A DNA stretch of 64,000 bases from Sipunculus nudus. Taxonomy: Eukaryota > Annelida > Sipuncula > Golfingiida > Sipunculidae. Shown here one piece after another: positions 10,514 through 21,100 of this stretch. Numbering within the stretch: position 1 is the stretch's first letter; the number at the start of each line of letters is the position of its first letter. The position numbers were made by a program, and so were the translations under genes. The notes under the pieces are model-generated. The model worked only from the letters and a program-made list of their open reading frames with translations. It was not told where the DNA came from and ran no database searches. The stretch is from contig CM049315.1 of assembly GCA_026874595.1 (NCBI GenBank), forward strand, positions 16,250,164 through 16,314,163. Reading direction: 5' to 3'.

Positions 10514-13060
10514 TTAAGATAAGATAAGATAAGATAACATAACATTTATTAGCCTTCATTTCCAGGAATTTGTTGTTGACTTGCAATTCATTACATAAAA
10601 ATAGATAAGTAAATAGATAAATACATAAAAATAATACATAAACATACATTAAAAATAACACATAACAAATAAACTATGCATGTAAAAATAAGCATGTAAA
10701 AATGATAAAACAAATAATTCTGCAGGTAAAAACAAATAATTCAAAACATTAAATATCTAAAAGGGTAGTGAGTTAAAAAGTTTAATACTGTATGGTACGA
10801 GAGATTTTTTAAAATGAGTTGTTCTGGAGAATATTGTATCTAGGCGTTTACCTGAAGGTAAAAAACGGTACTCTGAATATAGGGGATGAGTTGTCATTCA
10901 TGACCTTTGTTTTGGTTTCACAGATTTCCTGGTGTGTGTCTAGAGAAGTACTAGTTATTTTACAACTTCTCTTCCTGGTATTATTTAACTGTTTCTTTAA
11001 CTTATCAGATATATTTGTAAACCAGCACTCCAGTGAATAAGTAAGGACACTGGAAATTACTGAATTATAAAACATGGTAATTATGGCTTTGTCAATATTT
11101 AGCTTTCTTAGATAATAAAGGTAATATAATCTTTTTTTTGCTTTCTTGGATTGATTCAACACATGTTCTTTCCAATTCAGATTCCTGTCAATAATACATC
11201 TTAAGTATTTATAATTTTCTACAATTTCTACATCTTCATTTTTGATAGCAACTGGGGTAATTACAGATTTTGATCTCCTAAAATCAAAGACTACTTCTTT
11301 AGTCTTCTTTACATTTAATTGAAGGTAGTGTTCCTTACACCAACCAGTCACATATTGAATGGATTTTCTGTAGAGCGATTCATCATTCTTGTGTATCAGG
11401 CCTAGAATGACAGTGTCGTCTGCATATTTGATAATTTTACAATTTGAAAGGCTCACAGACAAATTATTTGTATAAAGAATAAAAAGGACTGCTGACAGAA
11501 CACAGCCTTGTGGAGCACCAGTATTAATGATTATATCTGAAGAAGTTTCTTTGCTTGTTCTAACATGTTGTCTTCTATCTGAGAGAAAATCTAGAATCCA
11601 TAGACAGTAGGAAGGAGGAATGTTATACCTACAGAGCTGATTGATCATAATGTGTGGCTGTATTGTATTGAAGGCTGAAGAATAATCAATGAAAAGTGAT
11701 CTGGCATAATTTCTGGGGTCCCTGTCTAAGTGTTGAAAAATACAATGAGTTAATGTGGCAATTGCGTCGCTTGTGCACCTGTTGGATGAATATGCAAACT
11801 GATGTTGATCTATCATTGGTTTAACAATGGGAAGTAATTTGTTAAGAACTATTCGCTCCAAAGATTTTGCGAGAATAGATGTAAGTGCAACAGGAATTAT
11901 TTCTGCGGTCTTCCATAGTTTTGGTAGTTTACATAAGGAGAGAGACAACTGAAAAATGTGATGTATGATGAAGGACAAACTATTTCTACAGGTTAATCTG
12001 CCACTGATTTTGTCGGGTCTACAGGCTTTCTTTACATTAATCTTACTTAACACTTTGTTTACATCAGTTAGATCAGTAAGGATGATATCATCGCATGATT
12101 CTAAATTTGCTCTCAGACTGCTCTGAATTTCATCTTTTTCCTTTGAGAAGTCACTTTCATCAAAACGCGCATAAAATGTATTAAATTTGTCAGCATAGCC
12201 ATTTTCAGCAAGCAGTGAGCATTCTTTCTTGCTTTTAGTTATACCAGTTAATTCCTGAAGACCCTTCCAAGCATCTTTTGATTGCTGGCTATGGAACAGT
12301 TTTTCTACTTTCTTTTTATATTGTTGTTTGGCTTTCTCAATGGCAGAATCAGTTTTTTTTTGTAAGTCATATCTGTTATCTGAATTGCTTGTGAAGGCTT
12401 GGTGCTTACATACAATAAGTTTCCTTAGATCACTATTGATCCAAGGTTTATTATTAGGGTAAATCCTAATGGTTTTAGTAGGTACCAGCATGTCTTCACA
12501 AAATGGTATATAACTAGACACAGTTTCAGTAAGTTCATCTAAATCATATGAAGTGTCAATGAACATTTGCCAGTCTGTTAGATCAAAACATGTTTGTAGG
12601 GTCTCATAGGCGTCCTCTGAGTTCACTTTAATATTAATTTCACGTGGTTTCAGCATTTGAAGTTTACGTCTGTAAGTAGGTTGCATATAGATCATATTAT
12701 GGTCACTATATTTGAGTGGAGGACCTTGAACACATTTATAAGCAGATTTAATATTACAATAAAATAAGTCCAGTTTCTGGTGACCTCTTGTGTTACAGTT
12801 CACGTACTGCGTGTAGTTTGGTAGTGGTTGATCGAGATCACAGTGGTTCATAACTCCGAGTACAATGTGCAGAGCTTGTGGTTTCTTTTCTTCTAACTGG
12901 GCAACAATATCCTGTATCTTCTTTGATGCAATGTCTTTATCAGCACTGGGGGGAATGTAAACGACTGTGAGAGATATATTGGTAAATTCTCTAGGTAGGT
13001 ATGAAGGACGTAGGCTCACTGATAGGGCTTTATGACGCAGACGAATTGTTATTGTCAAAA
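10514..13060 (-). mobile_element. 5'-truncated LINE (L2/CR1-like) with long ORF
   Basis: A minus-strand insertion of about 2.5 kb. Its 3' end is a (TTATC)n-type tail at 10514-10546. The body is the open reading frame 10848-13058. The endonuclease N-terminus is absent, which fits 5' truncation on insertion. Unit B lacks it at the matching site, so it probably inserted after the duplication. Confidence 0.85.
10848..13058 (-). CDS. LINE ORF2-like protein: endonuclease remnant plus reverse transcriptase
   Basis: An uninterrupted 736-codon frame. Residues 1-130 are the C-terminal half of an AP-like endonuclease, with VVYIPP at 33-38 and SDH at 118-120. The expected GDFN reads GVMN at 68-71, which loses a catalytic Asp. 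The reverse transcriptase follows, with IDYSSAF at 457-463, APQGCVLS at 515-522 and the catalytic YADD at 545-548. The block between IIPV and ALTS (about residues 387-392) is shorter than in relatives, which usually have a PKK...YRP motif there. The chosen start is only the first in-frame Met; the true protein began further upstream. The clade (L2/CR1 superfamily) is inferred from the YIPP, APQGCVLS and FDFRRSK motifs. It is probably inactive but not old, since no stop has accumulated. Confidence 0.85.
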   Translation of the reverse strand: MTITIRLRHKALSVSLRPSYLPREFTNISLTVVYIPPSADKDIASKKIQDIVAQLEEKKPQALHIVLGVMNHCDLDQPLPNYTQYVNCNTRGHQKLDLFYCNIKSAYKCVQGPPLKYSDHNMIYMQPTYRRKLQMLKPREINIKVNSEDAYETLQTCFDLTDWQMFIDTSYDLDELTETVSSYIPFCEDMLVPTKTIRIYPNNKPWINSDLRKLIVCKHQAFTSNSDNRYDLQKKTDSAIEKAKQQYKKKVEKLFHSQQSKDAWKGLQELTGITKSKKECSLLAENGYADKFNTFYARFDESDFSKEKDEIQSSLRANLESCDDIILTDLTDVNKVLSKINVKKACRPDKISGRLTCRNSLSFIIHHIFQLSLSLCKLPKLWKTAEIIPVALTSILAKSLERIVLNKLLPIVKPMIDQHQFAYSSNRCTSDAIATLTHCIFQHLDRDPRNYARSLFIDYSSAFNTIQPHIMINQLCRYNIPPSYCLWILDFLSDRRQHVRTSKETSSDIIINTGAPQGCVLSAVLFILYTNNLSVSLSNCKIIKYADDTVILGLIHKNDESLYRKSIQYVTGWCKEHYLQLNVKKTKEVVFDFRRSKSVITPVAIKNEDVEIVENYKYLRCIIDRNLNWKEHVLNQSKKAKKRLYYLYYLRKLNIDKAIITMFYNSVISSVLTYSLECWFTNISDKLKKQLNNTRKRSCKITSTSLDTHQEICETKTKVMNDNSSPIFRVPFFTFR

Positions 13061-13074
13061 TTAATTAATTTTCA

Positions 13075-13177
13075 TCCCAACTGTATGATTAAGATGTTCT
13101 TACAACCATGTACACTGGTGCTCCATAGAGTATATATATTGTCCTGACCTAATAAATTGTATTGTATTGTATTGTAC
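13075..13177 (+). mobile_element. Tail of a second LINE (+ strand)
   Basis: Ends in CCTAATAAATTGTATTGTAT-type sequence, an AATAAA followed by (TTGTA)n, which is a common LINE 3' end. It sits back to back with the truncated 5' end of the minus-strand LINE. The body of this element is not seen. Confidence 0.45.
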
Positions 13178-16100
13178 CACCAGCCCAAAATAATATTACG
13201 TGCCTATATTCACGGCTACTGCTTCCTGTGGCTGCACTCAGTCACCGCTACACGTGACTTACCAGAGTCGTGACGTTCGATCTTACAGGAGGTGCCCACA
13301 ATTTGAAGAATACTAATTTTGCTATATAGTTACATACTTGTTTGCTTCTTTGTAATTATCTATCACGAAATGTTCGATCAGAAAGAAGCAGGCGACCAAT
13401 ACTTGTCTGTATGGAACATATTTTTCTTTAATATAATAAATGTGGATACATTCATGAAATGTACGTGGAACATTTGTTATACACAATGTGCATCCAAATA
13501 TGAACAGGTAGTAATATTATAATATTAAGTAAGTGTAGTTAATTTAACTGATTATACACCCTTTGCCTGAGGGAAGTTCATCTGCGTCTGATTATTAAAG
13601 GTATGTAGTCATTTTCCACAATGCGTGTCAACTTCTATCAGTTCATACAGACGTTTCCCAGCCATACCACTCCGACTGAAGTTTGCAGCAGCAGAACGCG
13701 GTATGCGGAATGCGAAAAAAAAGCGTTTGGGGCATTTAATTGACGGGCAGTAAACACTGCGACATGTGCCTATTATGTCAAACCCCGCTAGATCGTGCTG
13801 CATCTGTTAGTCAAACATACGTTAACCAGACCCCGTGAGCGCAATAATGGGCGGGGTACACGGATCCAATTCTCCAGTGAGAATTCTATTTTACCGCGTG
13901 TCTCATACTGCTTTGCGCAAACTGCGGGCCCGGTACACGGTTTATGATAAAATAAAGCGAGAAAAATGTTTTAGAGAGCATACCGCATACCGCATATACC
14001 GTGCGCTCTTTAAACGCAACTGTTGTGTCAGTCATCTGTTTGACTATCTGACAACTAAGTAGAAAGATGTACATGTCATGAACAACCAATATATCAGATT
14101 TCTCTATTTGCAGCCATCTTGGTTAACGAAACTAGTGCAGGACGCTATGTTCATATTTTCTTTCGTGGCTCTGATTGAGCCCCGAGCCAGTTTGTTTTTA
14201 CCGTGTATAGGCGTAAAGAAATCTTTAAAACGAAATCTTAGCAGATACCTAGCACTTTATTTTTACTTTTTAATGCAATATATCTATTTAAAATATAGAG
14301 GCCTATAACCATCTCGTCACCTTCAATTAATCAATTGTCCAATGCCTCGGTTTATATATAGACTGTAGATAAATGGTTTTAGGGACTACCTGTACAAATT
14401 GTAGGAACCATTTACACAATAAACAAATATAGACAGAAAAATTTTTTCACACTCTTTAATAAATGTTTGTGTGTGAGCAACAAGTTAATTGTATTGTGCT
14501 TTTTTTAGTGATCAAAGATGATTGTGTACGTGTGTACACAACCTACATAGTGCATGGAGTAATATATATATGTATACAATGTATACAAACTAGAAAATTT
14601 GCCTTTTTCTCCCCAAGAAATTGGATATACCCCCTTTAGACCGGGCTTTATAACCGGGCTTTTTATCGGGGTTGAGGTATTAAATGAGATGAGGAATGTT
14701 GGCCCATTTTTTTTTTTATTTTAAAAGTTAAAATAAATATAAATTATTAGTGGGATACTCTCTCAATAAGATATGTTCAAATATTTTTTGCAGTTATTTT
14801 GAGGCGCTGTGCTTGTGGCAAGAAATTCATACATCGGTGTGTTTAAAGTGAAATTGTTTACATTTGCGAACCGGAATTGGACGCAGGGGCATGATAGACG
14901 TATAAAGGCTCGATTGATATAAAGAAGATATGAAAGAAGATGATTTAAATGTATCTATAAAGGCAATAATGCTTTTTATTAAGAAAGAAATGTGAATATG
15001 CAGACCTCGTTAGTAGCAGAAGCAGAATCAACGTGGGGTTCGGATCCGCCTTTTTTTCCGCCGCCGCAACTATTTTAAGGGTTTCAAAACCTATAAAAAG
15101 GTCCCTAGGTCCAAAAAAGGGGTCAAGGTTGCCAACACTGGTCTGAAACCCTTATAAAAGGTTGAGGGGTCTGAAGGAGGGAGGGGTTCCGGGGGAGGTC
15201 ACTGCGGGAACAATAACCTTTAAATGAGGTAAATCACAGTGTCATTTGCAACGCGAATTCAAAGAACATAGAATAAAAAAGTGGACCAAATTCCTTTATA
15301 AGTAACAGATGAACTGGTATTACCTGTAAACAACTGTGAATTGTCTGGGGAGCAGGCGCTTTCGGCTTTTCTTGGTATTTCAGTATCGAATTGGAAGTCT
15401 TTAATTGTGAAGTAATTTTGGCCAAATTAATAATAGAATTCAAAAGAAGACCGTTAACCGTCCATCGATATATATATATATGTGATTAACCGTACATCGA
15501 TATAGGGTCTTGATATAGAAGTAAATAATAGCAACCCGAATGTGCAAATTTTGAAATGCCAGGTTTCAGTAAAAACGATTATTTTTTTTTTATTTTCACT
15601 TCTGGCTTTTAACAGGACCACCGATACAGGGCTGTGTTTGTAGTTGAACACAGAACACAACAGTTTAACAATGGAAACACAGAGGAACTCGAATCGTGTT
15701 TATTCAGCGGACATTTTATTAACGTGAACAATTGGAACTGGTCTTGTTACATGCCCGTGACGTCAGGAGGCGTATTCATATAAAAACACCACATGCCCAA
15801 TTTCATATGGGCTGCACGTATCATTTGAACTGTCAAGATTTGCACCAGGCCTGGTTTTGGAAGTTATTCTGGTACTCATTGAACAAGGACTCTTAATTTA
15901 CAGTGAACGGCTCCTCCGCAGCCCCAGGGGTCGTACGTACTCGGAATAATGTGATTTTGTGATTTGGAGACACATATGAAAGGCCATTTTTAGGTTGTTT
16001 TAAAAATGTGTTTCTCACCTGGACAGTATTTTATGTAAACGAAACGAACAAGTTTTGTCAATGTATATAATGTAAATAATAATATGTTTATTATAAATAT

Positions 16101-16900
16101 TATCAGTTCCTTTGTGAGTCTTTCATGAGTTGAGTTGGTTGCTTGTCGAACCAGAATGGAATTTAAGTCACACGTAACAATTATTTTAAACCTGGTACAG
16201 TGATCTTTCTGATGCTATACACAATTTTGAACTTTTCATTCATGTTCGCACGATTTTGTAACATTTAATTTTTTAAAAATAGGTACGCTATTTTAAGCTC
16301 CAAGTATTAGTAAGTCACTTTTTCGTGGACTTATATTAACTACATAATAATATCTAAAAAATATTTGTTATTTTTTTCCTCTTTCATATTTCTATCTACC
16401 ATAAAACCAATATTTTAAATTTTGAATAAAAAAATTTTTATGAAATGTTTTATAAAATTTTATATTTCAACCAGAAAGACATAGAGTAGAGGAAAAACAA
16501 ACAAAACATTTAAGATTAACACTTAAAAATGGCTTACTGTTACTTAGTGCTTAAATAGTGTACTTTTTAAAAATTAAAGTTTTTTAAAATGTTAAAAAAT
16601 CATGTGAAAATAAATGAAAAGTGCTAGAACATGTATACCATCAAAATGATCACAGTACCAGATTTAAAATAATGTTAACTTTTTTAGGTCTGATATGAAT
16701 TAAAACAACTTTCAGATTTGTTTTGATATGGGGGGTTTGGACGACAATGATACCTTAAAGTGATTAAAATAACTTTGATAAAATGTTTTCAGTACTTAAA
16801 TCAATTTCGTATTTATGTAGAGTCATCATAATATAGTTAAAAATAAGACACACAAAAGGAAAGGTGGTAAAGAATTGAATACATAAATAGCAAACTCACA
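13178..16900. other. Intergenic DNA of unit A
   Basis: No gene recognised. A GCGGTATGCGG-word-rich stretch lies at about 13670-14010 and may be a degenerate element. The interval 15050-15450 matches 45570-45870 in unit B. The rest is AT-rich and unremarkable. Confidence 0.4.
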
Positions 16901-17460
16901 CAAACACACATGGACCCAGTTTGAGCCAAGCGCCACCCCCATATAGAGCCAAGCCGAGCCGAGCCGAGTGTATCAAGAGGTACCACGGACATTTTATAAA
17001 GCCGAAGTAAGCCGATTTTTTTGCAGCTCAGTTTGGTTTTAAAAAGAATAATAAAAAATAAACCTTTTGCAATTAAAAATGCCCAAAACAAACGTTCAGG
17101 TTTTGTTATTTTTTGTTTCTTGTCCATGAAAGGAAACGGTTTGATTGTTTAATTATGAAAGTGTTGGCTTATGAAACCACTAGGATAAATGATACTCGAT
17201 ATTTAATCACGAACTAGTTAAATGTAAAATGGATGCAATATGTCACACGTAATATAGATAACTTGTTTTAAATCAAACGGGCACTTTGTAACATCGTGAA
17301 ATGAGGCTTTCAGGTAAGTTTAAGCCAGTCGATATTTGCAAGCCGAGTCGGGCCACGAAACTCGGCCACAAAACTACTAAAGAGTCAGAAGTCAGCCGTC
17401 TTTTTGTCTAAGCAAGCCGCATCCAGGCTACAAACCGGTTACACAAATGTCACCCTGGTA
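16900..17460. repeat. GCCGAG-word-rich dispersed sequence (unit A)
   Basis: Contains runs of GCCGA(G) words and matches about 46005-46520 in unit B. No open reading frame of note and no clear ends. It lies upstream of gene copy 1 and predates the duplication. Confidence 0.4.
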
Positions 17461-17625
17461 TTCAAAACTTAGTGTAACTGCTATGATGCGATAAATTCTT
17501 TTCGTGAGCATGAAAATTCATCACCACTCCGCCGCGGTTACTGGGTACATGTAATATCGTCTGCTCCGTGAACAAACTTCACGCCGGATGTCAGTCTTGT
17601 ATGAAGGTAAACATAAACGATTCAA

Positions 17626-18000
17626 ACAACTAGGTGATTATCATGATTTACTGTCAATTCTGACTCTTTGTGTCCATTTGATATTTATCTATAATACCTA
17701 AAATCCAAATGGGGGGTCGATTTTATCAAAAGGCACAGTCAATAACGATGAAATAACTTGGCTGCCTTATGCATATTAAATACACAAATGTAAAAAAAGC
17801 AACCAATAGGAATGAACTAGGAAGTAAGCCGTTTTCAGAGAACCTGGTAATTATCACGATAGACTGCCAACGATTACTCTGTGTACAAAAGGGGGTCGTT
17901 TTCATCAAAAGGTATGAAACGAAATAACTATGACTGCCAATTAATTATGCAATTAAATACACAGATGTAAAAAAAAGAACAACCAATAGGAATGAACTAG
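17626..18000 (+). promoter_or_regulatory. ~180-bp tandem repeats upstream of gene copy 1
   Basis: Two imperfect units, each ending in CCAATAGGAATGAACTAGG (17805-17820 and 17983-18000). Each unit contains a TTTGTGTCCAT-like or similar word, a TTTTCATCAAAAGG word and AAATACACAGATGTAAAA. Unit B has at least three units at the equivalent place. Position just upstream of TATA suggests a modular promoter, but function is inferred. Confidence 0.55.
17983..17987 (+). promoter_or_regulatory. CCAAT box, gene copy 1
   Basis: CCAAT about 40 bp before the TATA box. It is conserved in copy 2 at 49636-49640. It is part of the tandem promoter repeat. Confidence 0.5.
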
Positions 18001-18025
18001 GAAGTCAGGCGATTAAAATCCATTT

Positions 18026-18034
18026 TATATAAAA
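18026..18034 (+). promoter_or_regulatory. TATA box, gene copy 1
   Basis: TATATAAAA, 56 bp before the predicted start codon. The sequence from here to ATG is nearly identical in copy 2 (49679 onward), which supports a conserved core promoter. Confidence 0.6.
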
Positions 18035-18089
18035 TGCTTTGATATAGCAGCGGTTCATTACATGCGAAGTGGCTGAAGAAATCGACAAC

Positions 18090-18183
18090 ATGAAGGTATT
18101 TCTGGTCGTCGTTCTTGCTGTATTCGTTGTCAATCACGTGACGTCAGCCCCCCGACAGAAGAGGGACGAATTCATTGTAGGAG
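18090..18183 (+). CDS. Copy 1 exon 1: signal peptide and propeptide
   Basis: The start ATG lies 56 bp after TATATAAAA. It encodes a Lys then a 15-residue hydrophobic core, and the mature start is near VTSAP. RQKR lies four residues before IVGG, so dibasic cleavage would leave DEF in front of the usual S1 N-terminus. The exon ends in phase 1 before GTATGG. The copy 2 exon differs by two residues (Val6 to Ala, Glu27 to Asp). Confidence 0.85.
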
Positions 18184-21100
18184 GTATGGATCTTTTGTGT
18201 TTCTTTACATAATAAAATTAGTTCAACAATTTATTTTACTTAAACACTTTGTCTTTGCATCATATGTTGTGTTGTTTTGTTTGTATATGGTATGTCTGTG
18301 TATGTGTGTATTCCTACAATGTATCCTCATTCTTCAGTCATGAGTAGTCCTGCGAAGATTAGTGTCAAGCAGTAACGGTTGTTTTAGTTTCAGGGGACTT
18401 TTCTTGTGAGAATCGCAGTATCAAATTATCGGACAATTATCATGATCCTCAGGGAATATACTTTTGTTCGTCCTGAATATATTAATATATTTATACTGTC
18501 ATGGTATAGTATCTTTTAATATAGGTTCTGCACCTTTATGTGATTTTGTTAAATTGGCACCTAGGAGTAATGCGTGCTCGAGAGTAGTTCATTTTATCCA
18601 GTTTGTCATTTTGTTAAGTAAGAAAACTGCTAGCCGGAAAATAAGCCCGTATCTCACTGGGCTGTGACAGCTTTGCGACAAATTGCGAGTGCATTCGCGA
18701 GAGTCTCAAAAGTGTCTTAGAACATTCGCGGCGGTTCTCAATTTCCTCGCGAGATTCGCAAAGTGTCGCTAACTTGTCGCACAAATTTTGAACATGTTAA
18801 AAAAAAGTCGCAAAACAAAATTCCTCGCAAAGTATTCGCTGGTGTCTCAAACCCGTCTCAAACATGTCTCGAACTATTCTCAAGTCAGGAAGAACCGTGA
18901 GACAACTTAGAGAGGGGTTTGCGACCTATGCAACTACATTGCGAATATTTGGAGATAACAAAGAGAATCTGACATTCTGGTCGCGAATTGTCGTGCGAAT
19001 ATTTCACAAATGTCATGCGAACATCGCACGACATTCGCAAGACGGGTGTACGAACTCCAGCCGAATTTTAGGCCAATCACTCGTACGATGTTTGCAAACG
19101 TCTCTTAAGTTCAGTTCTGTGTGATTGCAAGTTAAAAATGTCGCTAATTCGCGTATTTTCTCGCAATTGTCGTGTCTCCAGCTAGTCGCAAGCTGTCGCA
19201 GCCCATTAAGATACTACCTTTACTAGCCGAGAGAATAAGAACAAATAGACATAAAATCTCAGAAACCAGAACGTGTCCATGCAATTAAATTCCAACTCAT
19301 GTCTTCATGAATATGAATTCCATTGCTTAAATAAATATTCTGTTCTGCACCTGCCGGATCGTTGGTGATTATATTTCTCATTGAATTAAATAATCTAAAA
19401 CATTGTAACACACACGGTGTGGTTTTTTGCAAGACAGCTTGTTGTGCATGTAACTTACTTGCCTAGTCACCATGTAAACACGGAATATGCGTTAGTCAAG
19501 CAGACAGTTCCTGAATCTGACTTTAGGTGTGACTTCGGGTCTGATTACGATTTTTTTTATTGCACAAAATGGTAGTCCAGGAGCTGTATTTTTAAAATCA
19601 GACTGATGCCACTCTGGCATCCTTGGAGAAATTTGTTCAGAACGTTCTTACATTTTTAATTTTAAAAAATTAATAACTATATAAAAGAAAGTTTCGTTTT
19701 CACGATAATAAAAGCCCAGTTTACTATACTAATGCACATCTAACGTATCTAAGGCATTTTTAGACGTATCGTAATTAATCCAAATTCATCGTCATCTTGG
19801 ATTTTGTTTAAATTTTAATTTTAAATAAAATATAAAAAATATGCAAATAGGCTCATATTCAATATATTTTAAATATTTGCCAACTTTTGCCTTGTAAGTC
19901 ATTTCAAACAGATAAATGTATGGCGCTCAACACAAGTTTAAATTATTTTGTAAATAGTTTGCCAAATAAATAAATAGGTTGCCAAATTATATATTATATT
20001 TAATATTATATATATTATAAAACATTATATATATATATATATGCGGATGAATTACAATTATAGACGCGAATAAGACAGGTTGCCGTACTGGATGTATGGT
20101 ACCAGTTTTTTTAGTGGGTTATTATGGTTTATTTCGATGAAATATTACGGCAAACCTTGCCTTCTTCTGACACATTATGGCATTTCCAAACCCTTACCCA
20201 CAAGACACATTAAGTAAATTAAAAAGGAAGTTGTTACATTAATTAGGATATTGATATATACAGTATTTATTTACTGATACATTTTAAGTAATATCCATAA
20301 ATCTCGAAATATAATACCCCCTTTTAGAAAAAACGAAACGCCCCCAGTCCCACCCCCCCCGGCAGAAGAGTTTTATTCGTTTTATTCATGCAGTTAATTA
20401 GAGATGACCGTATAACTACTTTATACAGTTAAAGCAGAGTAAAATGACATTTATTTGATGATGCCTAAGCCTATACTATCAGAATTTTATAAATATTTTG
20501 TTACAACAACATGATTCATCATTTCTTTGGCCCCGCAAATGGTACTTAGAAGTGGCTTGATACAACCCTCATTTTTTAAAATCATAATAATTCCTTTAAA
20601 TAATGAAGTTGAAAAATTGATAACCAACTGATTCCTAGGCACAAAAAAGATCTATGATACTTTTTAACTCCAGGGGGAACAATCATGCCTTAGGATGGTC
20701 GTTAATTACCTGTGATATAGATTTTACGTTTTTTTTCTGTATACATACAAATGCCACCAACACTGTCCATGTACTTAAATCGTCCATACCAGAAATAGTC
20801 AGAAAACATATATAACATAAGTAGATATATGTTTTTTTTTCTGCTACAGATTTCTGCTTTTTGTATGTCAGTTTTTATGAGATTTTTTTAAGGTCGGCCA
20901 TTAGATGGCCATCCATATTCAATAAACTGTCGTAAGAAGCAAAATTAATAGTGGCCCTTGAAAATAACTCTGCCACAGTTCCCGTTTTAAAGACCACTGC
21001 ATGAGGTTTTTGGGGTTTCATAGCCGCCATCTTGGATTATGGTGCCAAAGCGAAGATTCCTCATGGAAGACTTTATTCATGGTCTATGGACCAGCTTTTA

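Noticed and set aside
13058-13177. Twin-priming inversion of the LINE at 10514-13060
   Set aside because: The opposite-strand piece carries its own 3' tail, so it is the end of a separate element rather than an inverted 5' part.
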